Assembly (NCBI GenBank): GCA_017626355.1
Contig: JAGAIY010000010.1
Coordinates: 1-60,649, forward strand
Length of the DNA stretch: 60,649 bases
Origin: Bacteroidales bacterium
Lineage (GTDB): Bacteria > Bacteroidota > Bacteroidia > Bacteroidales > UBA932
Reading direction: 5' to 3'
Below are positions 52,711 to 60,649 of this stretch, piece by piece. The notes under the pieces are model-generated. The model saw only the letters and a program-made list of their open reading frames with translations, did not search any database and was not told the DNA's origin. The stretch's first letter is position 1. Each line of letters starts with the position of its first letter. The translations under genes were made by a program, and so were the position numbers.

Positions 52711-52749
52711 AAAATTTGTTTGAAAATGCAGCATTTTCAAACAAATTTT
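52711..52749. repeat. 39-bp palindrome, 19-bp perfect arms around one base
   Basis: AAAATTTGTTTGAAAATGC (52711-52729) is repeated inverted at 52731-52749 with a single A between. It begins 4 nt past the deoC stop. Confidence 0.8.
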
Positions 52750-52752
52750 CCA

Positions 52753-53640
52753 TTAGAAGTATGTCACTGTCTTCTGTTCCACAGCAGAAATGATGCTGTT
52801 GGCCACCCTGCTCACACCGAAGCGGAAGAGCGATCTGTTAAGCCATTCCTTGCCGAGAACCGATGAAACTATCGAATAGTAGCAGAGCGCATCAGCAGCA
52901 GAGGAGATTCCTCCAGCCGGCTTGAAGCCGATCTTCTTTCCTGTAGCCGCATGATATTTCGCTATGCATTCGCACATCACGTAAGCCGCAACCGGAGTCG
53001 CATTGGTATCCACCTTTCCTGTCGATGTCTTTATGAAGTCCGCACCTGCCTCCATCGCAAGGAACGAGGCATTGGCTATAGCTTCCGGAGTACGCAGAAG
53101 TCCTGTCTCGAGGATTACCTTAAGATGTACCTTCCTGCCCTGACTTTCCGCCACCCTGTCTATGCACTTGCGCACCTGACGGATCTCCTCAGAAGCGGTT
53201 TCATAGTCATTTGCAAGAAATGCGTTAAGTGCCAGCACAATATCGACCTCGTCTGCTCCCTGCTCGACTGCCATTTCGCATTCCTTCAGCTTCACCTCAA
53301 GAAAACTCTGAGACGACGGGAAGCAGGCAGAAACGACCGTGATGTTGAAGCCGCATCGGCGTACACCCTTGACTGTCGCTGCAAAATTAGGATATACGCA
53401 TACCGAAGCCGGCAGAGGCCAGTCCGGCCTTGTCTGCTGGAATGAATTCACCTTCTCCACGAGCTTTGTGACCGAAGCCGGCGTATCATCCGTCTTCAGT
53501 GTTGTGAGATCCATCATAGAGAAGCAGTCCTTGTAGACCTGCTCCGATGAAATGTTCTCGAGATTGGCAGCAATGATGCCCAAAGCCCTGTCCATCTTCT
53601 CCCTATCAGGGGCATAACCGTATTTCTCCAAATAATTCAT
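52753..53640 (-). CDS. deoC: Deoxyribose-phosphate aldolase
   Basis: This 295-residue class I aldolase splits deoxyribose 5-phosphate. The Schiff-base Lys is in GADFIKTSTGK, and the proton-relay Lys is in IGFKPAGGIS. The segment VILETGLLRTPEAI also fits. At 295 residues it is longer than short DeoC forms but normal for Bacteroidales. It is the last gene of the ftsY-to-deoC operon, starting 3 nt after dtd. Confidence 0.95.
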   Translation of the reverse strand: MNYLEKYGYAPDREKMDRALGIIAANLENISSEQVYKDCFSMMDLTTLKTDDTPASVTKLVEKVNSFQQTRPDWPLPASVCVYPNFAATVKGVRRCGFNITVVSACFPSSQSFLEVKLKECEMAVEQGADEVDIVLALNAFLANDYETASEEIRQVRKCIDRVAESQGRKVHLKVILETGLLRTPEAIANASFLAMEAGADFIKTSTGKVDTNATPVAAYVMCECIAKYHAATGKKIGFKPAGGISSAADALCYYSIVSSVLGKEWLNRSLFRFGVSRVANSIISAVEQKTVTYF

Positions 53641-53643
53641 ATC

Positions 53644-54099
53644 TTAAAACTTCAATTTTGAATCAACTATTATCGTAACCGGACCGTCATTCAGCAGTCC
53701 CACTTTCATATCCGCACCGAAAATGCCTCGTCCCACAGGCTTGCCAAGATGCTCTTCCAGCCTCCTGATGAACTTTTCATACAAAGGTATTGCCACATCC
53801 GGCTTAGCCGCCTTTATGTATGAAGGACGATTACCCTTCACAGTCGAGGCATAAAGAGTGAACTGACTCACCGCAAGTACCTCACCGTCAACATCCTTTA
53901 CTGAAAGGTTCATCACCCCGTCTTCATCGTCGAAGATCCTCATCGCGGCAATCTTCTTCGCCGTCCACTCAAGATCCTCTTCCGTATCCTCATCGATGAA
54001 AGCCGCAAGCACAAGCAGGCCGTGTCCTATCTTCGACTCATATCCCTCTGCAGGCACCTTTACCGATGCCTCCGTCACTCTCTGAACAACTGTTCTCAT
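53644..54099 (-). CDS. dtd: D-aminoacyl-tRNA deacylase
   Basis: This 151-residue enzyme removes D-amino acids from tRNA. It starts MRTVVQRVTEASVKV and has the substrate motifs SQFTLYAST and the NxGPVT-type NDGPVTIIVDS at the C-terminus. Length is normal. It is 3 nt downstream of the radical SAM gene. Confidence 0.96.
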   Translation of the reverse strand: MRTVVQRVTEASVKVPAEGYESKIGHGLLVLAAFIDEDTEEDLEWTAKKIAAMRIFDDEDGVMNLSVKDVDGEVLAVSQFTLYASTVKGNRPSYIKAAKPDVAIPLYEKFIRRLEEHLGKPVGRGIFGADMKVGLLNDGPVTIIVDSKLKF

Positions 54100-54102
54100 G
54101 TA

Positions 54103-54861
54103 CTATCCTCTTATCTGTATATCGAATCCTTCCTCAAGCAAAGGAGCCACGAAGGACTTCATTTCTTCAACCGTATATTTGCCAAGAGACTTGTCCGGAG
54201 TCTCTCTGTCTATGGTATAGACCATTATAGCCCTCGGCCTGAGCTGGCGCACGATATCCATCCATTTCCGGAGCTGTGCAGGCTCGGAAAGATCGAATTC
54301 CTCAGACCTGAGAAACATTGTCTGAAGGATGAAATCACCGTCAAACTCCTTCATCCAGGCTATGACATCCTCGAGTCTGTAATTACCTACAGGCTTGTTT
54401 ATCAGACCTATAAGCCTGTCATCCGACGCATCGATCTTCAATATCGGATTGTCGATACGCTTCAAGGCCTCGCGCACCTTCTCCCTGCCAAGCATGGTAG
54501 CATTGGACAGGACGGAAACCTTTGCCGCCGGATAATATCTGTCTCTGAGCTCCAGCACGACATCCACGATCTGAGGAAAGTCAGGATGGATGGTAGGTTC
54601 TCCGTTTCCGGAAAACGTTATGGAATCCACAGGCACCCCTTCTTCCGCAAGAGCCGAGACCTTACGGTTCAGAGCCTCCCTGACATCTTCGAACGAAGGC
54701 AGAGTCCTGTCATCCGCTCCGTCCCTGTTCCAGCCGCACTCGCAGTATATGCAGTCGAAATTGCAGAGCTTTCCCTTTGACGGAAGAAGATTCACGCCAA
54801 GGGATGAACCGAGCCTTCTGCTTCTTATAGGCCCGAAAACTATATCGTCAAAATGCAGCAT
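54103..54861 (-). CDS. Radical SAM protein
   Basis: This 252-residue radical SAM enzyme has a CxxxCxxC cluster in LCNFDCIYCECGW. A GNGEPT motif (TFSGNGEPTIHPDF) coordinates SAM. It belongs to the group often labelled wyosine-synthase-related (COG0731). The true substrate is unknown. It overlaps the amidohydrolase gene by one base. Confidence 0.85.
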   Translation of the reverse strand: MLHFDDIVFGPIRSRRLGSSLGVNLLPSKGKLCNFDCIYCECGWNRDGADDRTLPSFEDVREALNRKVSALAEEGVPVDSITFSGNGEPTIHPDFPQIVDVVLELRDRYYPAAKVSVLSNATMLGREKVREALKRIDNPILKIDASDDRLIGLINKPVGNYRLEDVIAWMKEFDGDFILQTMFLRSEEFDLSEPAQLRKWMDIVRQLRPRAIMVYTIDRETPDKSLGKYTVEEMKSFVAPLLEEGFDIQIRG

Positions 54862-56042
54862 CAGACAATCCTTTCAGAACGGCTACCGCCTGTTATGTTA
54901 CCGTTTCCGTCAAGGCCTGTGACAAGCACTATGCCCGGACGCTTTCCCTCTGCCAATGTGCCGAGCACATCCTGTCTGCCCAGGAACTTCGCCCCGTTGG
55001 CAGAAGCCCATCTGAAGAGTTCCGATGTCGGAACCTGAGGGAAATACTCACGCAGACATCTCAGCTCCGCCATCATGTCCAGGTCATCGTTGCTTGAAAG
55101 GGAATCGGTACCGAGACAGATCTCAAGTCCGTTGTCCCTCATAAGCTGCACAGGAGGCAAAGCATTGTGTATAAATATATTGGAAAGAGGACATATAGCC
55201 CAGAAGACATTAGGCAAGGACTTCTTCGCCGCGTCTATATCGTCCTGTTTCAAAGTCACGTTGTGAACAAGCAGGATATGTTCCTGATGAGGCGCCGGCT
55301 TCACGGCAGCCAATCTGTCCAGAAAATATTTCAGAGATGACTGACCCGTTACCGGAGGCGTACTCATGCCCGCCTTCCTGCGGTTCTCTGCCATAGCACC
55401 TGTTCCGTCCATAAGAAGATCCTCCTCTTCCTGGCTCTCCTGCGAATGGTAGGACAGCCAGCCTGACTCCAGACCTGCTGCACTCGACGCTGACAGGAGC
55501 TGAGGGCTCATCGTATAACATGAATGAGGGGTAGGAGCGGCATCTATTCCGTATTCACGGGCTACGTCCTGCAGCTTCCTTACCGACGCCATGACATCAT
55601 CGCAGTCCTGCGGCTCCGTGCCGAAGACTTCGAGGAAGGTGCGTGTATATACAGGGGATTCCTTCTTGACCGGGAATGATGACGCATCATTGCTGATATC
55701 GGCCACAGCAGAGACACCGTCCTTCCAGAGCTTATCCATCCACTGACGCACGAGCTCCGTCTTCACCTCGTCCGAAGCCCAGTCCCTGAGCTCGTTTATC
55801 TGGTCGATGAAGCCTGCCATGCCTGTTCCTTTACGGAATTTCCTGTGAAGGTGAGAAAGTTCGAGATGACAATGTGCATTGACGAAACCGGGTACAAGAG
55901 CCCCTTCAATGACCTCCTCCCCCTCCGGAGATTTTCCTACGCCCAGAATGGTTCCATCCTCATCATACTCGACGTAACCGCGGATTATAGGTTCGTCCGA
56001 TTCGAGTGTATATACATATTCCGCTGATATTCTCTTACTCAT
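54861..56042 (-). CDS. Amidohydrolase, deaminase-like
   Basis: This 393-residue metal-dependent hydrolase has the amidohydrolase metal site GFVNAHCHLELSH. Further His are in SYHSQES and LLVHNVTL, and the last ligand is in CLGTDSLSSNDDLDM. It resembles aminodeoxyfutalosine or S-adenosylhomocysteine deaminases. The sequence does not settle which, and classic menaquinone synthesis in this phylum argues against futalosine. It overlaps the upstream gene by 8 nt. Confidence 0.8.
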   Translation of the reverse strand: MSKRISAEYVYTLESDEPIIRGYVEYDEDGTILGVGKSPEGEEVIEGALVPGFVNAHCHLELSHLHRKFRKGTGMAGFIDQINELRDWASDEVKTELVRQWMDKLWKDGVSAVADISNDASSFPVKKESPVYTRTFLEVFGTEPQDCDDVMASVRKLQDVAREYGIDAAPTPHSCYTMSPQLLSASSAAGLESGWLSYHSQESQEEEDLLMDGTGAMAENRRKAGMSTPPVTGQSSLKYFLDRLAAVKPAPHQEHILLVHNVTLKQDDIDAAKKSLPNVFWAICPLSNIFIHNALPPVQLMRDNGLEICLGTDSLSSNDDLDMMAELRCLREYFPQVPTSELFRWASANGAKFLGRQDVLGTLAEGKRPGIVLVTGLDGNGNITGGSRSERIV

Positions 56043-56817
56043 CTGTCCTCTTCTTCTTTTGTTCGTTGATAAGTTCCATTCCTGCAGCCTGACGGATATC
56101 CTTCCGCGCTATCTGCTTCTGAGGGACCGGGGTCTTCTTCGGCAGGCGTTTCTTCACGGAATCCGCCTTTGCCAATGAATCCACCCTGGCAAGTGAATCC
56201 GCTACTGCAAGCGAATCCGCCCTTGCGATCGAGTCGAGTACTGCAGTGGAATCTATCTTTATTATCATTTCTATACCCTCGTACAGAGTATCTGAAAGCT
56301 CAATGTTCCTGAACCTGTACTCAAGGGTAGCTGAATCGACCTCTACGGAAAGACTGTCATAGTAGTGAACATACGGTTCGTCAAACATGAACGGGAAGTG
56401 CTCGGAGACTTTGAAGTCTGGATTGAACTTCTCCCTTTCCTCCTCTCTCTTGCGGGCCTCGTCCTGAATTCCTTTCACCTTGTTAAGTTCATCAAGACGC
56501 TTGTCCAGTATTTCACCGGTCTCCCTGAAGATTCTGGCGAACCTCTCCGGATCATCCAGATACTTGTATACGGAACGACGGTAGATCTCTGAATCATAAC
56601 CGTATTTCTCAAGTATAGGCTCATATACGAGAGTCGTGTCTGTAAGCCTTCTTGCATCCGGCTCCATCTGAAGCCATTGGTCGGTCAGCATCATCTCGGC
56701 ATAGATCCGGGCCATCTTGCTGCGCGGAATGATCCTGTCCTCCTCCTTGTTACAGGAAGACAACAGGACTGAAGCCAGCACAACACAGGCCAGGATATAC
56801 CTCAATGAATCTTTCAT
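56035..56817 (-). CDS. DUF4296 lipoprotein with a hexad Ser-rich repeat
   Basis: This 260-residue lipoprotein (LASVLLSSCNK) has a DUF4296 domain over about 27-120 (MARIYAEMMLTDQWLQ, YEPILEKYGYDSEIYRRS). The function is unknown. After the domain a six-residue repeat is visible (IARADSLAVADSLARVDS), then a basic tail. It is between pheT (4 nt upstream) and the amidohydrolase gene (8-nt overlap). Confidence 0.85.
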   Translation of the reverse strand: MKDSLRYILACVVLASVLLSSCNKEEDRIIPRSKMARIYAEMMLTDQWLQMEPDARRLTDTTLVYEPILEKYGYDSEIYRRSVYKYLDDPERFARIFRETGEILDKRLDELNKVKGIQDEARKREEEREKFNPDFKVSEHFPFMFDEPYVHYYDSLSVEVDSATLEYRFRNIELSDTLYEGIEMIIKIDSTAVLDSIARADSLAVADSLARVDSLAKADSVKKRLPKKTPVPQKQIARKDIRQAAGMELINEQKKKRTDE

Positions 56818-56821
56818 ATCT

Positions 56822-59263
56822 CTACCTCAATACTGCTCCGTACTCGTTCTGGAATGTGGAGAGAAGTTTGCTCATCACCCTTTCCACATCATTGTCCGTC
56901 AAGGTCTTGTCAAGATCCTGAAGTACGAAGCTGAGAGCATACTGCTTCTTTCCTTCCGCAATCTTGTCTCCTCTGTACACATCGAAGAGCGATACGTTCT
57001 TCAGAAGCTTCTTGCCTGCTCTGAGAGCACTCTTGCGCAGGTCAGCATAGCTTACAGACTCGTCAAGAAGCAGGGCAAGGTCACGCCTTACCTCTGGGAA
57101 CTTAGGAAGTTCCGTATATTTTATCTTGTTCCTCTTGATGAGGGTGAAGAGTGCAGGCCAGTTTATCTCGGCTGCAAATACAGGCTGCTTGATGCCGAAC
57201 TGCTTGAGTCTTGCCGGAGCGACGGTACCCATGACTGCAAGAGGCTGACGGGTTCCCGGAAGGCTGTATGAAAGTCCCTCAGAGAAAAGGTCTGCAGGAG
57301 CTGCCTCTGTCTCAAGGCTGTAGATGTCGCAACCGAAACGCTTGAGCAGCAGTTCGAGGTAACCCTTGAGCTGGAAATAGCTGCCCTTGCCAGGATCGAC
57401 TCTCCATGACTTGTCAGGCTGACCTGTCATGAAAAGAGCATAGCAGGTATGCTCCTCATAAGAATCGAGGGTCTTTCCATCCTTCTGTGGATCGAATGAA
57501 TATACAGAACCGTACTCGAAGGTCTTTATGTTTGTTATCTGCCTGTTGATGTTGTATGCGATGACCTCGAGTCCGTTCAGGAGAAGGGTCTGGCGCATCA
57601 CGTTCAGGTCTGAGCTGAGCGGATTCATGATCCTTACGCACTTGTCCTCAGGGAAGGTCTTGAGCTTCGCATAGTAATCGGACTTTGTAAGGGAGTTGTT
57701 CATGGTCTCCACGAAACCGTTTGCAGCGAGGAAATCGGCGATACCCTTGCGAACCTGCTCAGGTTCAGGCTTCTGAGGAGCGTTTACAGACATCCTCATG
57801 GCCTGAGGAAGCTCTATGTTGTTGTATCCGTAGACACGGAGTATCTCCTCCACGATGTCGCACTCGCGGTAAACATCGACCATGTATGACGGTACTGCGA
57901 CAACGGCACCACCCTCACGTTTCTCAACAAACTCATAGGCAAGGGATTCGAGAAGGGACTCGATTACATCATGTCCTATCTTCTTGCCCACGAAAGCCTC
58001 GATACGGTCATAGTCGAGATCTACCTGCTTCTTCTCTATCGCCTCAGGATAGAACTCCTGTACCTTGCCTACGATCTGTCCTCCTGCAAGCTCCTGAATG
58101 AGGAGAGCCGCGCGTCTTGCCGCATAATCCACAGCAAGAGGATCGGCGCCACGCTCATATCTGAACGATGCATCGGTCTTCAGACCATGCCTCTTGGAGG
58201 TCTTTCTGATGGATACCGGATTGAAATATGCACTCTCAAGGAATACATCTGTGGTCGATTCCGTAACACCTGACTCCTCTCCTCCGAATACACCTGCGAT
58301 GCACATAGGCTTCTCTGCATTGCAGATCATAAGATCCGCTGCAGAAAGTGTCCTCTCCACACCGTCAAGAGTAACGAACTTCTCACCTTCCTCAGCTCTG
58401 CGCACTACCACCTTGCCTCCTGCGATCTTGGCAGCATCGAACGCGTGAAGCGGCTGGCCCGACTCGTGAAGGACGAAATTGGTGATGTCAACGACGTTGT
58501 TGATAGGTCTGAGGCCGATTGAAAGGAGCTTCTTCTGAAGCCAGTCCGGAGAAGCTGCCACCTTCACTCCCCTGATAGTTGTTCCTGTATATCGTGGAGA
58601 ACCGTCAGCAGCAAGGACTTCCACAGGTATGGCCTCTCCCTCTCCTTCTGCAAAGGCAGAAACATCAGGAATATTGAGACGGCATGGGAGATTGTTATGC
58701 TTGAGATAAGCGTAGAGGTCGCGGGCTACACCGATATGTGAAGCTGCGTCAACTCTGTTTGCAGTAAGACCGATTTCAATGACAGCATCGGAAGCGAGAC
58801 CAAGATACTCCTTTGCAGGGGTTCCGACTACAGCTTCAGGCTCGAGGACCATGATTCCGTCATGTGATTCACCGATGCCAAGTTCATCCTCGGCACAGAT
58901 CATTCCGAAAGACTCGACTCCGCGGATCTTTGACTTCTTGATCTTGAAATCCTCTCCGAGGACAGTACCTACAGTCGCAAGAAGAACCTTCTGACCGGCT
59001 GCCACGTTAGGCGCTCCGCATACTACCTGAAGAAGCTCAGGAGCACCTGTGTTAAGCTTGGTCACATGAAGGTGGTCAGAATCCGGATGATCCACGCATT
59101 CAACTACCTCTGCCACAATAACTCCGGCAAGACCGCCGGGAATCTCTTCTGTCTCCTCAAGCGCATCCACTTCAAGACCGATTGAAGTAAGCGCCTGAGC
59201 AACGGCCTCTGGAGTGAGGTCACACTCAAGATAATCCTTGAGCCAATTGTACGAAATCTTCAT
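56822..59263 (-). CDS. pheT: Phenylalanine-tRNA ligase, beta subunit
   Basis: This 813-residue subunit has an N-terminal tRNA-binding domain (ECVDHPDSDHLHVTKLN). The B3/B4 editing domain follows (INNVVDITNFVLHESGQPLHAFD), then a catalytic-like core (TDASFRYERGADP). A C-terminal anticodon-binding FDX-ACB domain ends it (PKFPEVRRDLALLLD, then VSLFDVYRGDKIAEGKKQYA). Length is normal. pheS is not in this window. Confidence 0.97.
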   Translation of the reverse strand: MKISYNWLKDYLECDLTPEAVAQALTSIGLEVDALEETEEIPGGLAGVIVAEVVECVDHPDSDHLHVTKLNTGAPELLQVVCGAPNVAAGQKVLLATVGTVLGEDFKIKKSKIRGVESFGMICAEDELGIGESHDGIMVLEPEAVVGTPAKEYLGLASDAVIEIGLTANRVDAASHIGVARDLYAYLKHNNLPCRLNIPDVSAFAEGEGEAIPVEVLAADGSPRYTGTTIRGVKVAASPDWLQKKLLSIGLRPINNVVDITNFVLHESGQPLHAFDAAKIAGGKVVVRRAEEGEKFVTLDGVERTLSAADLMICNAEKPMCIAGVFGGEESGVTESTTDVFLESAYFNPVSIRKTSKRHGLKTDASFRYERGADPLAVDYAARRAALLIQELAGGQIVGKVQEFYPEAIEKKQVDLDYDRIEAFVGKKIGHDVIESLLESLAYEFVEKREGGAVVAVPSYMVDVYRECDIVEEILRVYGYNNIELPQAMRMSVNAPQKPEPEQVRKGIADFLAANGFVETMNNSLTKSDYYAKLKTFPEDKCVRIMNPLSSDLNVMRQTLLLNGLEVIAYNINRQITNIKTFEYGSVYSFDPQKDGKTLDSYEEHTCYALFMTGQPDKSWRVDPGKGSYFQLKGYLELLLKRFGCDIYSLETEAAPADLFSEGLSYSLPGTRQPLAVMGTVAPARLKQFGIKQPVFAAEINWPALFTLIKRNKIKYTELPKFPEVRRDLALLLDESVSYADLRKSALRAGKKLLKNVSLFDVYRGDKIAEGKKQYALSFVLQDLDKTLTDNDVERVMSKLLSTFQNEYGAVLR

Positions 59264-59275
59264 ATCTATACTTTT

Positions 59276-60208
59276 TTATTTTTCCAAATCTTCCTTAGAG
59301 AACAGGGATCCGACAAATTCCTTTTTGTTGAATACCTTGAGATCGTCTATTCCTTCTCCTATTCCGATGAACTTGATAGGAACCTTGAACTGGTCGACTA
59401 TACCTACCACGACTCCACCCTTCGCAGTACCGTCAAGCTTTGTCACAGCCAGCGCCGTGATATCGGTAGCACGGGAGAATTCCTTGGCCTGCTGGAAGGC
59501 ATTCTGGCCTGTAGAACCGTCAAGTACGAGAAGAACTTCATGCGGTGCGTCAGGAATGACCTTTCTCATCACATTACGTATCTTCGTAAGCTCATTCATC
59601 AGGTCTATCCTGTTGTGGAGACGGCCTGCAGTATCTACAAGAACCACGTCGGCATCCTTTGCCACTGCGGACTTGACAGAGTCAAAAGCCACAGAAGCCG
59701 GATCCGAACCCATATCCTGCTTGACGATATCCACCCCGGCCCTCTCCGACCAGATGGTCAACTGATCGACAGCTGCCGCACGGAAGGTATCTGCAGCACC
59801 AAGCACTACTTTCTTGCCCTGAGCCCTGAGGGTGCTTGCAAGCTTGCCGATGGTAGTGGTCTTGCCTACTCCATTGACTCCTACGACCATGACAACATAT
59901 GGTTTCTTCGAAAAGTCAAAAGGTACTACCGGAGCATCGTCATCCTGAACGTTAAGAAGCTTGGCAATCTCGTCCCTGAGGATTTCAACAAGCTCATCCT
60001 CAGACACAAACTTGTCCCTGCTCACCCTCTCCTCAAGATTCTCGATAAGTTTCATGGTCGTATCAACTCCCATGTCAGTAGCAAGGAGAGCCTCCTCTAT
60101 TGCATCAAGCAGATCATCGTCGACCTTAGCCTTTCCGATGATGGCCCTTGACAACCTTGAAAAGAAGCCCTGATTCGTTTTTTTAAATCCTTTGTCAAAT
60201 ATACCCAT
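59276..60208 (-). CDS. ftsY: Signal recognition particle receptor FtsY
   Basis: This 310-residue GTPase receives the ribosome-SRP complex at the membrane. The G motifs are intact: P-loop VNGVGKTTTIGKLA, ADTFRAAAVDQL, VDTAGR and TKLDGTAKGG. It lacks the long acidic N-domain of Escherichia coli FtsY, as in most Bacteroidota. pheT follows 12 nt later. Confidence 0.97.
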   Translation of the reverse strand: MGIFDKGFKKTNQGFFSRLSRAIIGKAKVDDDLLDAIEEALLATDMGVDTTMKLIENLEERVSRDKFVSEDELVEILRDEIAKLLNVQDDDAPVVPFDFSKKPYVVMVVGVNGVGKTTTIGKLASTLRAQGKKVVLGAADTFRAAAVDQLTIWSERAGVDIVKQDMGSDPASVAFDSVKSAVAKDADVVLVDTAGRLHNRIDLMNELTKIRNVMRKVIPDAPHEVLLVLDGSTGQNAFQQAKEFSRATDITALAVTKLDGTAKGGVVVGIVDQFKVPIKFIGIGEGIDDLKVFNKKEFVGSLFSKEDLEK

Positions 60209-60227
60209 AGTATGTCGGTTTAACTTG

Positions 60228-60235
60228 CAAATATA
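60228..60235 (-). promoter_or_regulatory. -7 box upstream of ftsY
   Basis: TATATTTG on the minus strand is 20 nt before the ftsY ATG and just past the terminator of the previous unit, so the ftsY operon starts here. Confidence 0.55.
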
Positions 60236-60255
60236 ATCTTTTTTAGGCGCATAAA

Positions 60256-60295
60256 AAAGTGACGCAGCTGAAAATTAATCCAACTGCGTCACTTT
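60256..60295 (-). terminator. Terminator after the rpmG-DUF4295 unit
   Basis: AAAGTGACGCAG (60256-60267) and CTGCGTCACTTT (60284-60295) form a perfect 12-bp stem. On the minus strand it is followed by a run of T (complement of 60253-60258). Confidence 0.88.
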
Positions 60296-60311
60296 AAAAC
60301 TGTCTGAGGAA

Positions 60312-60467
60312 TTATTTCTTTGCGAAGAAATCCTTTGCCTCACTCTCCTCTACGAGCTGCTCTGTAAATACATAAGCACCTGTCTTAGGAGACTTGTCCA
60401 TACGGATACACTTTACCATCTTCTTGAGTGTACCGGCCTTGAAGGTTGCGACTGCTTTCTTTGCCAT
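60312..60467 (-). CDS. DUF4295 protein
   Basis: This 51-residue basic protein (MAKKAVATFKAGTLKKMVKC, then EQLVEESEAKDFFAKK) is conserved in Bacteroidota after rpmG. It is probably ribosome-linked; function is unknown. It is 19 nt downstream of rpmG. Confidence 0.9.
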   Translation of the reverse strand: MAKKAVATFKAGTLKKMVKCIRMDKSPKTGAYVFTEQLVEESEAKDFFAKK

Positions 60468-60486
60468 ATTCTAAATCCTCCACAAA

Positions 60487-60649
60487 TTATTTAATCTCGC
60501 GATGAAGGGTTACCTTCTTAAGGAACGGATTGTACTTCTTACGCTCCAGACGCTGAGTTGTGTTCTTCTTGTTCTTAGTAGTGATGTATCTTGAGATACC
60601 TGGTACACCGCTCTCTCTCTGCTCAGTGCACTCAAGGATGACCTGCACC
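60487..60649 (-). CDS. rpmG: 50S ribosomal protein L33 (cut by window edge)
   Basis: The last 53 codons of L33 are visible: [20 protein letters not shown], then [20 protein letters not shown] and a C-terminal [11 protein letters not shown]. The start is beyond the right edge. It is followed by DUF4295 and, after a terminator, by ftsY, the usual order in Bacteroidales. Confidence 0.94.
   Translation of the reverse strand, partial: VQVILECTEQRESGVPGISRYITTKNKKNTTQRLERKKYNPFLKKVTLHREIK

Overview
The window is a chromosomal segment of a Bacteroidales (Bacteroidota) bacterium, most likely a gut or oral commensal. The evidence is the gene set and order (rpmG, DUF4295, ftsY and pheT on one strand; DUF2807, DUF4296, DUF3575; FimB/Mfa2; Mfa-like and BACON lipoproteins; a histone H1-like 57-aa protein). 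Promoters also fit the Bacteroidota type, with a TAnnTTTG box at -7 and TTG near -33. Family or genus cannot be fixed from the sequence alone. Most of the window looks vertically inherited; the accessory part is roughly 29.4-52.6 kb.

Layout. 1-11.6 kb: rpsA (cut by the left edge), two tiny genes behind three palindromes, corA, recR with a BadF-type kinase, an SGNH hydrolase, an ECF sigma / anti-sigma / DUF2807 operon, an M6 protease / lipoprotein / phosphotransferase operon, a PCMD protein and a histone-like gene. 11.6-29.4 kb: housekeeping genes (pth, rplY, xerD, FKBP, pnuC, tpiA, tyrS, rbfA, a LolC/E-type permease, an NfnAB-like pair) mixed with secreted hydrolases (clostripain, two M49-type peptidases, a phosphoesterase, a GH-D-like glycosidase). 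29.4-32.7 kb: a putative metal-handling group (HYC_CC_PP-like protein, TonB-dependent receptor, HMA protein with a His tail).

32.9-45.8 kb is the most striking region. It is a 12.8-kb single-strand operon of three giant paralogous lipoproteins (fimbrillin-like N-terminus, BspA-type leucine-rich repeats, BACON-like segment, M64-type metallopeptidase), two shorter fimbrillin-like lipoproteins and a 48-residue peptide. Its only visible promoter has a run of eight G inside the -33/-7 spacer, an arrangement expected to phase-vary by slipped-strand mispairing. The first paralog has lost the zinc-binding residues. The locus lies between two copies of a 92-bp structured repeat that carry compensatory base changes. 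46-52.6 kb follows with a PA14 phosphoesterase, tRNA-Leu, and a four-gene fimbria-like operon (FimB/Mfa2, OmpA-like protein, DUF3575 protein, HEXXH lipoprotein).

52.7-60.6 kb is a long housekeeping operon (ftsY, pheT, DUF4296, amidohydrolase, radical SAM, dtd, deoC), preceded by the end of the rpmG-DUF4295 unit. Taken together, the accessory genes suggest a cell surface specialised in proteolysis and adhesion: eight zinc-peptidase-like proteins (one degenerate) and one clostripain are exported or lipid-anchored, several on adhesin-like scaffolds. Functional claims rest on recognised motifs and family knowledge; no database search was run.
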